This document shows, in pieces, positions 8,369-19,857 of a stretch of DNA of 64,000 nucleotides. How positions within the stretch are numbered: the first letter of the stretch is position 1; every line of letters starts with the position of its first letter. A program made the translations under genes and the position numbers. A model generated the notes under the pieces. The model did not search any database and had not been told where the DNA came from. It saw nothing but the letters and a program-made list of their open reading frames with translations. This DNA comes from Streptomyces sp. NBC_00557 (GTDB lineage Bacteria; Actinomycetota; Actinomycetes; Streptomycetales; Streptomycetaceae), in contig NZ_CP107796.1 in the NCBI RefSeq assembly GCF_036345995.1, positions 2,604,001-2,668,000 of the forward strand, written 5' to 3'.

Positions 8369-8397
8369 TTGCGGGTGGACATACGCGTGAGTAGTTA
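8369..8397 (+). promoter_or_regulatory. Candidate promoter of the glgE operon
   Basis: TTGCGG (8369-8374), 17-nt spacer, TAGTTA (8392-8397), followed by the locally AT-rich ACAAAGTATCC. A start near 8404 gives a leader of about 135 nt before ATG 8540. Spacing and hexamers fit the vegetative HrdB type. Confidence 0.5.
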
Positions 8398-8539
8398 ACA
8401 AAGTATCCGGATTGCCCACCCGAACAGGGTGGGAAGGCTCCTCCGGTACACACCCCACAGCCGTCCCACAGCACCACCGCAGGACCCACCTCCCCATATC
8501 CATCCGCCCACACCCTCGTTGACGCGGACAGGAGCGGTC

Positions 8540-10959
8540 ATGCCCGCCACGCACGACTCGTCATCACCCCCGACAAGCAGCAAGGACACGGCAGCGGCAG
8601 AGCCGGCAGCCCCGTCGGCGGCGAAGAAACCGGCCGGCGAACCGGCCGGCAGCCCGGCCAGGAAGGCGGCCAAGAAGGCGGCCAAGAAGGCAGTCACCAG
8701 GGCAGTCACGAAGACGGCCACGAAGGCGGCCACCAGGACGGCCTCGAAGACGCCCGGGAACACGGCCGGGAAGACGGCTGCGAAACCGGCCAGGAAGACG
8801 GCCCAGAAGACGGCCAAGAAGGCAGTACCGGCCAAGAAGGCGGCCACGAAGCCTGCTCAGAAGGCGGTCGGGAAAACGGCCGGGAAAACTCTCGGCAAGA
8901 AGTCCGTAAAGGCCGCCGCCGGCGTCACCGGCTCCCCCGGGACCTCGCCGGGTCCGGGCGGCGCCGTACCCCGGCACCGGGGCACCACCCTCGGCCGCAT
9001 CCCGATCCTCGACGTACGGCCCGTGGTCCAGCACGGGCGCAGGCCGGCCAAGGCGGTCACCGGCGAGTCGTTCGAGGTGTCCGCCACCGTCTTCCGGGAG
9101 GGGCACGACGCCGTCGCGGCGAACGTGGTGCTGCGCGACCCGGCCGGCCGGCCCGGGCCGTGGACGCCGATGCGCGAACTGGCCCCGGGCACCGACCGCT
9201 GGGGCGCCACCGTCACCGCAGGTGAACCGGGCCGCTGGACCTACACGGTGGAGGCCTGGTCCGACCCGGTCACCACCTGGCGGCACCACGCCGGCATCAA
9301 GATCCCCGCGGGCATCGACACGGGGCTGGTCCTGGAGGAGGGCGCCCGGCTGTACGAGCGGGCGGCGGCCGGGGTGCCGGAGGCCGAGCGGCAGGTCGTC
9401 CTGGACGTCGTGCGCGCCCTGCGGGACGAGGAACGCCCGGCCGCCTGGCGGCTCGCGGCGGCGCTGGCGCCGGAGGTGACGGACGTGCTGGCCCGTCATC
9501 CGCTGCGGGAGCTGGTGACCGCCTCCGACCCGATGCCGCTGCTGGTGGAGCGGGAGCGGGCCCTGTACGGCTCCTGGTACGAGTTCTTCCCCCGCTCCGA
9601 GGGCACCGCCGAACGCCCCCACGGCACCTTCCGCACCGCCGCGCGCCGGCTGAAGCCGATCGCCGACATGGGCTTCGACGTCGTCTACCTGCCGCCCGTC
9701 CACCCCATCGGCACGACCTTCCGCAAGGGCCCCAACAACACCCTCACCGCCGGCCCCGACGACGTCGGCGTGCCCTGGGCCATCGGCTCCCCCGAGGGCG
9801 GCCACGACGCCGTCCACCCCGCTCTGGGCACCCTGGAGGACTTCGACTTCTTCGTCGCCCAGGCACGCTCCCACGGCCTGGAAGTCGCGCTGGACTTCGC
9901 GCTGCAGTGCTCGCCGGACCATCCCTGGGTGGAAAAGCACCCGGAGTGGTTCCACCACCGGCCCGACGGCACGATCGCCTACGCCGAGAACCCGCCGAAG
10001 AAGTACCAGGACATCTACCCCATCGCCTTCGACGCGGACATGGACGGCCTGGTCGCCGAGACCGTGCGGATCCTGCGGCACTGGATGGACCACGGGGTGC
10101 GGATCTTCCGCGTGGACAACCCGCACACCAAACCGGTCGTCTTCTGGGAACGCGTCATCGCCGAGGTCAACGACCGCGACCCCGACGTGATCTTCCTGGC
10201 GGAGGCGTTCACCCGCCCGGCGATGATGCACACCCTCGCCCAGATCGGCTTCCAGCAGTCCTACACCTACTTCACCTGGCGCAACAGCAAGCAGGAACTG
10301 ACCGAGTACCTCACCGAGCTGTCGGGGCAGGCGGCGGCCTACATGCGGCCGAACTTCTTCGCCAACACCCCCGACATCCTGCACGCCTACCTCCAGCACG
10401 GCGGCCGGCCCGCCTTCGAGGTCCGGGCCGTGCTCGCCGCCACCCTCTCCCCCTCCTGGGGCATCTACAGCGGCTACGAACTGTGCGAGAACACCCCGCT
10501 CAGGGAGGGCAGCGAGGAGTACCTCGACTCGGAGAAGTACCAGCTCAGGCCCCGCGACTGGGAGGCGGCGGCGCGCGAGGGCCGTACCATCGCACCGCTC
10601 ATCACCCGGCTCAACGACATCAGGCGCCGCAGCCCGGCCCTGCGCCAACTGCGCGATCTGCACTTCCACCACGCCGACAAGGACGCGGTGATCGCCTACT
10701 CGAAGCGGAGCGGGTCGAACACGGTTCTGGTGGTGGCCAACCTCGACCCGCACAACACCCAGGAGGCCACGGTCTCGTTGGACATGCCGCAACTCGGCCT
10801 GGACTGGCACGAGTCGGTGCCGGTGCGCGACGAGCTCACCGGCGAGACCTACTACTGGGGCAGGGCCAACTATGTGCGCCTCGAACCGGGCCATAGGCCC
10901 GCGCATGTCTTCACCGTCCTGCGACCGTCCAACCCGCAGATCGGAGGGTCACCCACAAT

Positions 10960-10963
<4 letters not shown>
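8540..10963 (+). CDS. glgE: Maltosyltransferase GlgE with an H1-like N-terminal tail
   Basis: 807 residues, GH13_3 alpha-1,4-glucan:maltose-1-phosphate maltosyltransferase. It extends alpha-glucan using alpha-maltose 1-phosphate made by TreS and Pep2. The core starts at about residue 149 ([15 protein letters not shown]). Asp526 in [11 protein letters not shown] (nucleophile) and Glu555 in FLAEAFTRP (acid/base) correspond to Asp394 and Glu423 of the characterised 675-residue S. coelicolor enzyme, an offset of exactly 132. Those extra residues form a Lys/Ala/Thr-rich tail at about 29-125 (repeats like KKAAKKA, KTAGKT, PAKKA) resembling histone H1 or the HupS tail. AGGAG lies 5 nt before ATG 8540. 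treS overlaps by 4 bases (ATGA). Confidence 0.97.
8620..8915 (+). repeat. Imperfect short tandem repeats encoding the GlgE tail
   Basis: Repeated variants of AAGGCGGCCAAGAAGG and ACGGCCGGGAAGACGG, period mostly 12-15 nt, encode K-x-A-x-K units. Repeat expansion or contraction could change tail length between strains. Confidence 0.7.
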
Positions 10964-12660
<1,697 letters not shown>

Positions 12661-12749
12661 AACCCCCTGTGGTGGGGCGGTTTCCCCCGCCCCACCCGGG
12701 GCACGCAACAGTGATACCCCTCGCGCTTCCGGAAAAGGACGTGACGCCC

Positions 12750-14123
12750 ATGGCGGAAACGGTCACCTCGTCCGGCACCACCACCCCGCTCCTGGCCTCC
12801 CTGGACCCCCTGCTGCGCGAGTGGCTGCCGCGGCAGCGCTGGTTCGCCGGCAAGGGCCGCCCGGTCACCGGGTTCACCCCCGTCGCCGTCACCGAACTGC
12901 TGCCGCCCGACGGCCGGCTCGGCCTGTACCACCTGCTGCTGCGCGTCCACCAGCCGTCCGTGCTGGGCGCCGCGCCGCACCCGGGCGACTGCTACCAGCT
13001 GCTCATAGGCGTGCGCGAGGCGCTGCCGCCCCGGCTGGCGCCCGCGCTGATCGGACACGTCGAGGACGGCCCGCTCGCCGGACGCACGGTGTACGAGGCC
13101 CTGTACGATCCCCGGCCCGCCGAAGTGCTCCTGGAGGCCCTGCGCACCCGGGCCCGCGTCGGCGGGCTGTGTTTCGAGCGGGATCCGCGCCAGGAGATAC
13201 GCGAGGGGCTGGTGGCGCGGCTGATGACCGCCGAGCAGTCCAACTCATCGGTGGTCTACGGCGATACGTTCATCCTGAAGCTGCTGCGCCGGGTGGAGCC
13301 CGGCATCAATCCCGACCTGGAGCTGCCGCTGGCGCTGGCCCGGGAGGGCTGCCCCCGGGTGCCCGCGCCGACGGCCTGGCTGCACGCCGAGATCGACGCC
13401 GAGTCGTATGTGCTGGCGGTGCTCCAGCCCTTCGTCAGCGGGGCGAGCGACGGCTGGGAGCTGGCGCTGCGCGAGCTGGCCAAGGGCGAGGACTTCGCGG
13501 CCGAGGCGCGGGCGCTGGGCCGGGCCACGGCCGAGGTGCACACCGCGCTGGCCCGGGCGCTGCCGACGGTCACCCTCGGCCATGCGCAGATGGAGGCGCT
13601 GGTCGGCGGGATGACCGAGCGGCTTCAGGCGGCCGTGCAGGCGGTGCCGGCGCTGCGGCCGTTCGAGGCCGGGCTGCGCTCCGCCTACCGGGCGCTGGGC
13701 GACCTCGCCGCCGAGGGCCACACCTGGACCGCGCAGCGCATCCACGGCGATCTGCACCTGGGCCAGTGCCTGCGCTCGCCGTCCGGCGAGTGGTCGCTGA
13801 TCGACTTCGAGGGCGAGCCGGCCCGGCCGCCGGCCGAACGGCGGATGCCGCAGCCGCCGGTGCGGGACATCGCGGGGATGCTCCGCTCCTTCGACTACGC
13901 CGCCCACTCCGTGAACCCGCCCGCGCCGGACTGGGCGCACGCGTGCCGGGCCGCCTACTGCTGCGGGTACGCGGAGGTGGCCGGCCGCGATCCGCGTACC
14001 GACGCGGTGCTGCTGCGGGCCTTCGAGACCGACAAGGCGGTCTACGAGGTCGTCTACGAGGCCCGGCACCGGCCCGACTGGCTGCCCGTACCGCTCTCGG
14101 CGATCCGTCGCCTCGCCGCGTGA
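12750..14123 (+). CDS. pep2: Maltokinase Pep2/Mak
   Basis: 457 residues. It phosphorylates maltose with ATP to alpha-maltose 1-phosphate, the GlgE donor. The fold is that of aminoglycoside/choline kinase-like enzymes: cap domain (LREWLPRQRWFAGKGRPVTG), nucleotide lobe with SVVYGDTFILKLLRR, then the catalytic loop RIHGDLHLGQ and metal-binding LIDFEGEPARPPAERR, both characteristic of maltokinases. ATG 12750 has AAGGA 10 nt upstream; an in-frame GTG at 12741 would add three residues. It lies in a run glgE-treS-pep2-glgB. Confidence 0.93.
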   Translation: MAETVTSSGTTTPLLASLDPLLREWLPRQRWFAGKGRPVTGFTPVAVTELLPPDGRLGLYHLLLRVHQPSVLGAAPHPGDCYQLLIGVREALPPRLAPALIGHVEDGPLAGRTVYEALYDPRPAEVLLEALRTRARVGGLCFERDPRQEIREGLVARLMTAEQSNSSVVYGDTFILKLLRRVEPGINPDLELPLALAREGCPRVPAPTAWLHAEIDAESYVLAVLQPFVSGASDGWELALRELAKGEDFAAEARALGRATAEVHTALARALPTVTLGHAQMEALVGGMTERLQAAVQAVPALRPFEAGLRSAYRALGDLAAEGHTWTAQRIHGDLHLGQCLRSPSGEWSLIDFEGEPARPPAERRMPQPPVRDIAGMLRSFDYAAHSVNPPAPDWAHACRAAYCCGYAEVAGRDPRTDAVLLRAFETDKAVYEVVYEARHRPDWLPVPLSAIRRLAA

Positions 14124-14157
14124 CGGCCGGCTCGCCGCGCGAAGACCCCATCGCCGT

Positions 14158-14205
14158 GGGAAGACGGCGTGTGAAGACGCCGTGTGAAGACGCCGTGTGA
14201 AGACC
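14158..14205 (+). repeat. 13-nt tandem repeat upstream of glgB
   Basis: Units of 13 nt: 14158-14170 (degenerate), two identical copies GTGAAGACGCCGT at 14171-14183 and 14184-14196, and a partial fourth (GTGAAGACC) at 14197-14205, running into the AGGAGG of glgB. Slippage here would change pep2-glgB spacing; each unit contains GTG but the frames are not extended. Confidence 0.8.
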
Positions 14206-14218
14206 AGGAGGCTCGTCC

Positions 14219-16543
14219 GTGACACGCAACAAGTCAGCCACGCCGAAGCACACGTCCGGCACGGGCAGGGCCGAGCAGAAGGCCGCTCCCGCGACCGCGC
14301 CCGCGCGGGTCCCCCCGGCGCGCGCACCCGAGCCGGCCCCGGCCGCGCGGGCCGTCGTCCCCGCTCCCGTGGACGCCGCCGACCGCGACCGCCTGCTGCA
14401 CGGCACCCACCACGCTCCGCACGCGGTGCTGGGCGCGCACCCGGTGCCGGGCGGGGTCGCCTTCCGCGCCTTCCGCCCGTTCGCCCGGGCCGTCACCGTG
14501 GTCGCCGACGGGCTGCGGGCCGAGCTGCACGACGACGGCGACGGCTTCTTCTCCGGGCTGGCGCCGCTCACCGAGGTGCCCGGGTACCGGCTGCTCGTCG
14601 CGTACGACGGCACGGTCCACGAGACGGAGGACCCCTACCGGTTCCTGCCCACCCTCGGCGAGCTGGACCTGCACCTGATCGGCGAGGGCCGGCACGAGCA
14701 GCTGTGGCAGGCGCTCGGCGCGCATGTCACCACCCATCAGGGCGTGCCCGGCACCCGGTTCGCGGTGTGGGCGCCAAACGCGCGGGGCGTGCGGATCGCG
14801 GGGACCTTCAACTTCTGGGACGGGACCGGCTTCCCGATGCGCTCGCTGGGCTCCACCGGGGTGTGGGAGCTGTTCGTGCCGGGGATCGGCGCGGGCGAGG
14901 CGTACAAGTTCGAGATCACCCGCCCGGACGGCTCGCGCACCCTGCGCGCCGATCCGCTGGCCCGCCGTACCGAGGTGCCGCCCGCGACCGCGTCGATCGT
15001 GGACGTCTCGGAGCACGAGTGGGCGGACGCGGAGTGGATGGCGCACCGCGCGGACACCCCGGTGCACGAGGCGCCCTTCTCCGTGTACGAGGTGCACCTG
15101 CCCTCCTGGCGGCCCGGCCTGACCTACCGCGAGCTGGCCGAGCAGCTCCCGCAGTACGTCGGCGACCTGGGCTTCACGCACGTGGAGCTGATGCCGGTCG
15201 CCGAGCACCCCTTCGGCGGCTCCTGGGGCTACCAGGTCACCGGCTTCTACGCGCCGACGGCCCGGCTCGGCACCCCGGACGACTTCAAGTACCTGGTGGA
15301 CCGGCTGCACCAGGCCGGCATCGGGGTGCTGATGGACTGGGTGCCGGCGCACTTCCCGCGCGACGACTGGGCGCTGGCCGAGTTCGACGGGCGTCCGCTG
15401 TACGAGCACCACGATCCGCTGCGGGCCGCGCATCCGGACTGGGGCACCCTGGAGTTCGACTTCGGGCGCCGGGAGGTGCGCAACTTCCTGGTGGCGAACG
15501 CCGTGTACTGGTGCGAGGAGTTCCACATCGACGGGCTGCGCGTGGACGCGGTGGCCTCCATGCTGTACCTGGACTACTCGCGCGAGCCGGGCCAGTGGAC
15601 GCCGAACGAGCACGGCGGCCGGGAGAACCTGGACGCGGTGGCGTTCCTGCAGGAGATGAACGCCACCGTCTACCGGCGCTGCCCGGGGGTGGTGACCATC
15701 GCCGAGGAGTCCACCGCCTGGGACGGCGTCACCCGCCCCACGCACCACAAGGGGCCCAGCGGCTTCGGCGGGCTCGGTTTCGGGCTGAAGTGGAACATGG
15801 GGTGGATGCACGACTCGCTGCAGTACATGAGCCACGAGCCGATCCACCGCAAGTACCACCACCACGAGATGACGTTCTCGATGGTGTACGCCTACAGCGA
15901 GAACTACGTCCTGCCGATCTCCCACGACGAGGTCGTGCACGGCAAGCGGTCCCTGGTCTCGAAGATGCCGGGCGACTGGTGGCAGCAGCGCGCCAACCAC
16001 CGCGCCTATCTGGGCTTCATGTGGGCCCACCCGGGCAAGCAGCTCCTCTTCATGGGGCAGGAGTTCGCGCAGGGCTCGGAGTGGTCGGAGGCGTACGGGC
16101 CCGACTGGTGGCTGCTCGACCCGTCCTACGGCGCCGAGGCCGATCACCGGGGCGTGCTGAACCTCGTACGGGACCTGAACGGGCGGTACCGGGCGACGCC
16201 GGCGCTGTGGCAGCGGGACACCGACCCGGCGGGCTTCCAGTGGATCACCGGGGACGCGGCGGACGACAACGTCTTCGCCTTCCTGCGGCTGGACGCCGCC
16301 GGCTCCCCGCTGCTCGCGGTGTCGCACTTCTCGCCGGTGGTCCGGCACGACTACCGGCTCGGTGTCCCCGACGACGTCCCGGCCTGGCACGAGTGCCTGA
16401 ACACGGACGCCGGGCGGTACGGCGGCAGCGATGTCACCACCCCCGACATCATCAAGCCGGAACCCCAGGGATGGCACGGCCGCCCGGCGAGCATCCGGCT
16501 GACCCTGCCCCCGCTCGCCACGGTGTGGCTGCGGCCGGCGTAG
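14219..16543 (+). CDS. glgB: 1,4-alpha-glucan branching enzyme GlgB
   Basis: 774 residues, GH13_9. It introduces alpha-1,6 branches into the glucan made by GlgE. Layout: Ala/Pro/Lys-rich N-terminus (1-55), N1 carbohydrate module (about 60-165), CBM48 ([22 protein letters not shown], about 180-201), then the (beta/alpha)8 domain with nucleophile Asp443 in [16 protein letters not shown], acid Glu496 in [10 protein letters not shown] and [13 protein letters not shown] 14219 follows AGGAGG with 7-nt spacing. It is last of the glgE-treS-pep2-glgB run; the next gene begins about 50 bp later but looks unrelated. Confidence 0.96.
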   Translation: MTRNKSATPKHTSGTGRAEQKAAPATAPARVPPARAPEPAPAARAVVPAPVDAADRDRLLHGTHHAPHAVLGAHPVPGGVAFRAFRPFARAVTVVADGLRAELHDDGDGFFSGLAPLTEVPGYRLLVAYDGTVHETEDPYRFLPTLGELDLHLIGEGRHEQLWQALGAHVTTHQGVPGTRFAVWAPNARGVRIAGTFNFWDGTGFPMRSLGSTGVWELFVPGIGAGEAYKFEITRPDGSRTLRADPLARRTEVPPATASIVDVSEHEWADAEWMAHRADTPVHEAPFSVYEVHLPSWRPGLTYRELAEQLPQYVGDLGFTHVELMPVAEHPFGGSWGYQVTGFYAPTARLGTPDDFKYLVDRLHQAGIGVLMDWVPAHFPRDDWALAEFDGRPLYEHHDPLRAAHPDWGTLEFDFGRREVRNFLVANAVYWCEEFHIDGLRVDAVASMLYLDYSREPGQWTPNEHGGRENLDAVAFLQEMNATVYRRCPGVVTIAEESTAWDGVTRPTHHKGPSGFGGLGFGLKWNMGWMHDSLQYMSHEPIHRKYHHHEMTFSMVYAYSENYVLPISHDEVVHGKRSLVSKMPGDWWQQRANHRAYLGFMWAHPGKQLLFMGQEFAQGSEWSEAYGPDWWLLDPSYGAEADHRGVLNLVRDLNGRYRATPALWQRDTDPAGFQWITGDAADDNVFAFLRLDAAGSPLLAVSHFSPVVRHDYRLGVPDDVPAWHECLNTDAGRYGGSDVTTPDIIKPEPQGWHGRPASIRLTLPPLATVWLRPA

Positions 16544-16591
16544 GTAGAGTGTCCGGGTCAACCTGCGTGCAACACGGGGGGATTGAGGCAC

Positions 16592-17455
16592 GTGCGACCC
16601 TGGAGACCAGTGACCGTCCTGCTGTGTGCCGCCGCCGTCCTGCTGCTGGGCGGCTGCGGCACACGCGTGGCAGGCGGAGCCGGCGGAGTGTCCGCCACGG
16701 AGACCGGGCCGATCCCGTGGACCCTCGCCGAGCCGTCCGGGGTCACCGCGGCCCGGCTCGCCGCCGACCGGCGCACGGTGAGCCTGGACGCCGACCTGCC
16801 CAGCGGCGAGCGCCCCTGCGTGCGGAACCTGAAGGCGGAGGACACCGACGCCAGGTACGGCTCCGTGCCGGGCGCCGTCCATGTGCAGATCACCTTCACC
16901 TCCCCGTCCGGCGACCGGCGTTCCGGATGCGTCAGGGAGCGCACGGGCACGGTCCGGGTGCGGCTGCCCGAGCCGCTGGGCAAGCGGAAGCTGGTGGTCG
17001 ACAACTCCACGGTCTTCACCGCCGACGGCGCCAGGCCGCCCGCGCTGCGCCTGTGCGGCGAGCTGGGCTGCACCCCGCCGCGCACCGGCTGCAGCCCCGC
17101 CTCCTACGACCAGGCCCTGAAGGCGGCCGGCGCGCCCGCGCACACCTACCGCGACGCCGAGCACTGCGACGGCACGTGGCTGGTGCTGGACTTCTCCTGG
17201 CGCACGGGACCGGCGTGCGGCGACGACACCAAGGACCCCGCCTGCACCGCCGCCCTCGGCGACCGTGTCTTCTTCCGGGCGGAGCGCTCCGGCTGGAAGC
17301 CGTTCTTCGAGAGCGCGGCCGGCGGATGCGCGGCGGTGCGGCGCAGGGAGCCCGCCTTCCCGGCCGAGCTGTGCGAGGAACTGGCCCCGCTGCCCTCCTC
17401 GCTGCACCCGAGCTACCCGCCGCCGTCCGCCTCGCCCACCGCTACGCCCCGGTGA
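16592..17455 (+). CDS. Secreted lipoprotein of unknown function
   Basis: About 287 residues. A lipoprotein signal peptide ends in the lipobox LLGGC (VTVLLCAAAVLLLGGCGT), so the mature protein is anchored outside the membrane. The mature part is rich in paired cysteines (about ten, as in RPCVRNLK, RLCGELGC, RTGCSP, CAAVRR), suggesting disulfides, and ends in a short Pro/Ser/Thr tail. GTG 16592 is chosen for a GAGG about 5 nt upstream; TTG 16583 is possible. The last bases overlap the convergent helD gene by 14 bp. I do not recognise the domain. Confidence 0.75.
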   Translation: MRPWRPVTVLLCAAAVLLLGGCGTRVAGGAGGVSATETGPIPWTLAEPSGVTAARLAADRRTVSLDADLPSGERPCVRNLKAEDTDARYGSVPGAVHVQITFTSPSGDRRSGCVRERTGTVRVRLPEPLGKRKLVVDNSTVFTADGARPPALRLCGELGCTPPRTGCSPASYDQALKAAGAPAHTYRDAEHCDGTWLVLDFSWRTGPACGDDTKDPACTAALGDRVFFRAERSGWKPFFESAAGGCAAVRRREPAFPAELCEELAPLPSSLHPSYPPPSASPTATPR

Positions 17456-19718
17456 CCGCCCCGGCCAGCGCCTCGGGCAGCCGCCGCGTGTACAGCACCC
17501 CGAGCCGCTGGGTGGCCCGTGTCAGGGCGACGTACAGGTCGCTCGTGCCGTAGTCGCCGGGCTCCACCACCAGCACGGAGTCGAATTCGAGGCCCTTGGC
17601 CTGGCGGGGGTCGAGCAGGACGACCGTGCGGGTCAGGTCGGGCTCGGCGCCGGCCGTGACGCCGTCCAGCCGGGCCGCCAGCGAGCGGTGCAGCCCGCGC
17701 GGGGCGATGACCGCGAGTCGGCCCTCGGCCGGGGTGAGTTCGGCGACCGCCTTGGCGACGGCCTCGGGCAGGCCGCCGTCCGCCCGCCGCACCCAGGGCC
17801 GCACCCCCGTGGAGCGGACCGAGCTGGGCGGCTCGAAGTCCGGGTGCTCGGCGCGGACCACGGCGGCGGCCAGCTCCATGATCTCGGCCGGGGTGCGGTA
17901 GTTCACGCCGAGCCGGGTGTGCTCCCAGCGGTCCTCGACAAAGGGGGCGAGGATGTCCGCCCAGGAACCGGCACCCGCGGCCTCGGCGGTCTGCGCGGGG
18001 TCGCCGACGAGGGTCATCGAGCGGGTCGGGCAGCGCCGCATCAGCAGCCGCCAGGCCATCGGCGACAGCTCCTGCGCCTCGTCCACGATGATGTGCCCGA
18101 ACGCCCAGGTGCGGTCGGCGGCGGCCCGCTCGGCGGCGCTGCGGTGGTCGGCCTCCTCGTGCCGTTCGGCGAACCGTTCGGCGTCGATGATGTCGTGCGC
18201 CGACAGCACCTCCGACTCCTCGTCGTCCTTGTCCTCGAACTCATAGGTCCGGGAGGCGTACGACACGTCCAGCACGCCCTGCGCGTAGGCGATCTGGGTC
18301 TCGCGCTCGCGTTCCGCGCGGGCCCGCGTCATCCGGTCGTCCTCGCCGAGGAGTTCGGCGGCCTCGTCCAGCAGCGGCACGTCGGCGACGGTCCAGGCGC
18401 GGGTCACCGGGCGCCGGATCGCGTCGGCGTCCTCCGCGGGGAGGTAGCCGTCGGGCTCCGCGAGGAAGTCGGCGACCAGGCGCTGCGGGGTGATCCGGGG
18501 CCACAGCCGGTCGATGGCGGACCAGACCTCGGGGTTCTCGGCGAGTTCGTCGCGGATCTGGGTGATGTCGGCGGCGTCGAGCAGGCTGGAGCCGTCGTAC
18601 GGGTCGGTGCCCACGCGCTCGGCGTACAGCTCGGTGAGGGTGTTGAGGATGTGGCCCTCGAAGTGCTCGCGGGCCGCGTTGTGCGGCAGCTTGGCGGCGC
18701 GGGTGCGCTCGCGGGCGACGCTCACCAGGCCGTCGTCCAGCATCAGCACCTCGCGGTCGTGCTCGATCGCGATCACCGGGTCGGGCAGGGCCTGCCGGTC
18801 GCGTACGACGGCGGCGAGCACGTCGGCCATGCCGGCGCGGCCCTTGACCGCCGCGGCCTCGGGGGTGTCGGCGGCCGTCGCCCTGACGCCGGGGAACAGC
18901 TCGCCGACCGTGGCCAGCAGCACGCCGGTCTCGCCGAGCGAGGGCAGCACCTCGCCGATGTAGCCGAGGAACGCCGGGTTGGGGCCGACGATCAGCACGG
19001 CCCGGCGGGCCAGCAGCTCCCGGTGCTCGTACAGCAGGTAGGCGGCCCGGTGCAGGGCGACCGCCGTCTTGCCGGTGCCGGGGCCGCCCTCGACCACCAG
19101 CACCCCGCGGTGCGGCGCCCGGATGATCTCGTCCTGCTCGGCCTGGATGGTCTGCACGATGTCGCTCATGCGGCCGGTGCGCGCCGAGTTCAGCGCGGCC
19201 AGCAGCACGGCGTCGCCGCTCGGGTCCTCGTACCCGGTGCGGGTGGTGTCGCCGAGGTCGAGGATCTCGTCGTGCAGCGAGGTCACGGTCCGGCCCTCGG
19301 TGCTGATGTGCCGGCGGCGGCGCAGGCCCATCGGGGTGTGGCCGGTGGCCAGGTAGAAGGGGCGGGCGACGTCGGCCCGCCAGTCGATCAGGATGGGGGT
19401 GCGCTCGGCGTCGTCCTCGCGCAGCCCGATCCGGCCGATGTGGTGGCCGGTGCCGTCGGCGAGGTCGATCCGGCCGAAGCACAGCGAGCCGTCGACGGCG
19501 TTCAGCGCGGCCAGCAGCCCCGAGCGCTCGGCGACCAGGATGTCCCGCTCGAGCCGGGCCTGCATGGGCTTGTCGCCCTGGGCGAGCGCGTCGGCGACCG
19601 AGGACTCGGCCTCGCCGCGCAGCACGTCCACGCGCGCGTACAGTCCGTCGATGAATTCCTGCTCGCGACGCAATTCATCGTCTGGAAATTCGCTGTTCGA
19701 CCACTCCGCGTTTGACAA
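17442..19718 (-). CDS. helD: HelD/HelR-type RNA polymerase-associated ATPase
   Basis: 758 residues, UvrD/SF1-helicase-like but of the HelD type, which binds RNA polymerase, removes stalled or rifampicin-bound enzyme and recycles it. The N-terminal 60-70 residues form a charged coiled coil (the arm entering the secondary channel). Walker A is GGPGTGKT (211-218), motif II is HIIVDEAQELS, then motif III LVGDPAQT, NYRTPAEI and C-terminal VALTRATQRLGVLYTRR. The start is TTG 19718 with GGGAG upstream; no better ATG/GTG exists. It may contribute to rifamycin tolerance, but no clear rifamycin-associated element was seen upstream. It converges with the lipoprotein gene. Confidence 0.9.
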   Translation of the reverse strand: MSNAEWSNSEFPDDELRREQEFIDGLYARVDVLRGEAESSVADALAQGDKPMQARLERDILVAERSGLLAALNAVDGSLCFGRIDLADGTGHHIGRIGLREDDAERTPILIDWRADVARPFYLATGHTPMGLRRRRHISTEGRTVTSLHDEILDLGDTTRTGYEDPSGDAVLLAALNSARTGRMSDIVQTIQAEQDEIIRAPHRGVLVVEGGPGTGKTAVALHRAAYLLYEHRELLARRAVLIVGPNPAFLGYIGEVLPSLGETGVLLATVGELFPGVRATAADTPEAAAVKGRAGMADVLAAVVRDRQALPDPVIAIEHDREVLMLDDGLVSVARERTRAAKLPHNAAREHFEGHILNTLTELYAERVGTDPYDGSSLLDAADITQIRDELAENPEVWSAIDRLWPRITPQRLVADFLAEPDGYLPAEDADAIRRPVTRAWTVADVPLLDEAAELLGEDDRMTRARAERERETQIAYAQGVLDVSYASRTYEFEDKDDEESEVLSAHDIIDAERFAERHEEADHRSAAERAAADRTWAFGHIIVDEAQELSPMAWRLLMRRCPTRSMTLVGDPAQTAEAAGAGSWADILAPFVEDRWEHTRLGVNYRTPAEIMELAAAVVRAEHPDFEPPSSVRSTGVRPWVRRADGGLPEAVAKAVAELTPAEGRLAVIAPRGLHRSLAARLDGVTAGAEPDLTRTVVLLDPRQAKGLEFDSVLVVEPGDYGTSDLYVALTRATQRLGVLYTRRLPEALAGAVTGA

Positions 19719-19741
19719 TTCCGCTCCCGCCCGGATATAGT
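19712..19741 (+). promoter_or_regulatory. Strong consensus promoter pointing away from helD
   Basis: TTGACA (19712-19717), 18-nt spacer, TATAGT (19736-19741): the best vegetative promoter match in the window. It overlaps the helD start codon but faces the opposite direction, predicting transcription from about 19748. No protein gene follows on this strand. Confidence 0.65.
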
Positions 19742-19792
19742 GTGCTCAGTGGAGTTCTCCGCGACCATCCAAATAGAAGTCGCGAACCACTG

Positions 19793-19822
19793 AATATACG
19801 CACAGAAATCCCCCGAGCGCAA
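19793..19822 (-). promoter_or_regulatory. Candidate helD promoter
   Basis: On the minus strand TTGCGC (19822-19817), 18-nt spacer, TATATT (19798-19793). A start near 19786 gives a leader of about 68 nt that is complementary to the 5' half of the opposite-strand RNA candidate. The -35 lies inside the trxA terminator hairpin. Confidence 0.4.
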
Positions 19823-19841
19823 TTGCTCAGGGGATTTTTTT
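19806..19841 (+). terminator. Rho-independent terminator with T7 tract
   Basis: AAATCCCC (19806-19813) pairs with GGGGATTT (19830-19837) and GAGC (19815-19818) with GCTC (19825-19828), loop GCAATT, then seven T (19835-19841) on the plus strand. On the minus strand only TTTCTG follows, so it serves trxA weakly but suits a plus-strand transcript best. Confidence 0.75.
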
Positions 19842-19857
19842 CGTGCGCGGACGCGCT

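Larger units (their letters stand above)
19748..19841 (+). ncRNA. Candidate ~94-nt small RNA antisense to the helD leader
   Basis: A short transcript is delimited by the TTGACA-18-TATAGT promoter and a hairpin-plus-T7 terminator. The predicted RNA begins with AGTGG (19748-19752) pairing with CCACT (19787-19791); inside, CGCGAC (19760-19765) pairs with GTCGCG (19779-19784), exposing loop CATCCAAATAGAA. An AT-rich linker leads to the terminator. No start codon and ORF of meaningful length is present. It is complementary to the predicted 5' leader of helD over about 40 nt, so it could control helD in cis, or other targets in trans. Inference from sequence only. Confidence 0.5.

Noticed and set aside
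14234..17407. Minus-strand open frame of over 1000 codons opposite glgB and the lipoprotein gene
   Set aside because: It is the mirror of GC-rich plus-strand coding: Val/Gly/Arg/Pro-rich translation without domains, while both plus-strand genes are certain.
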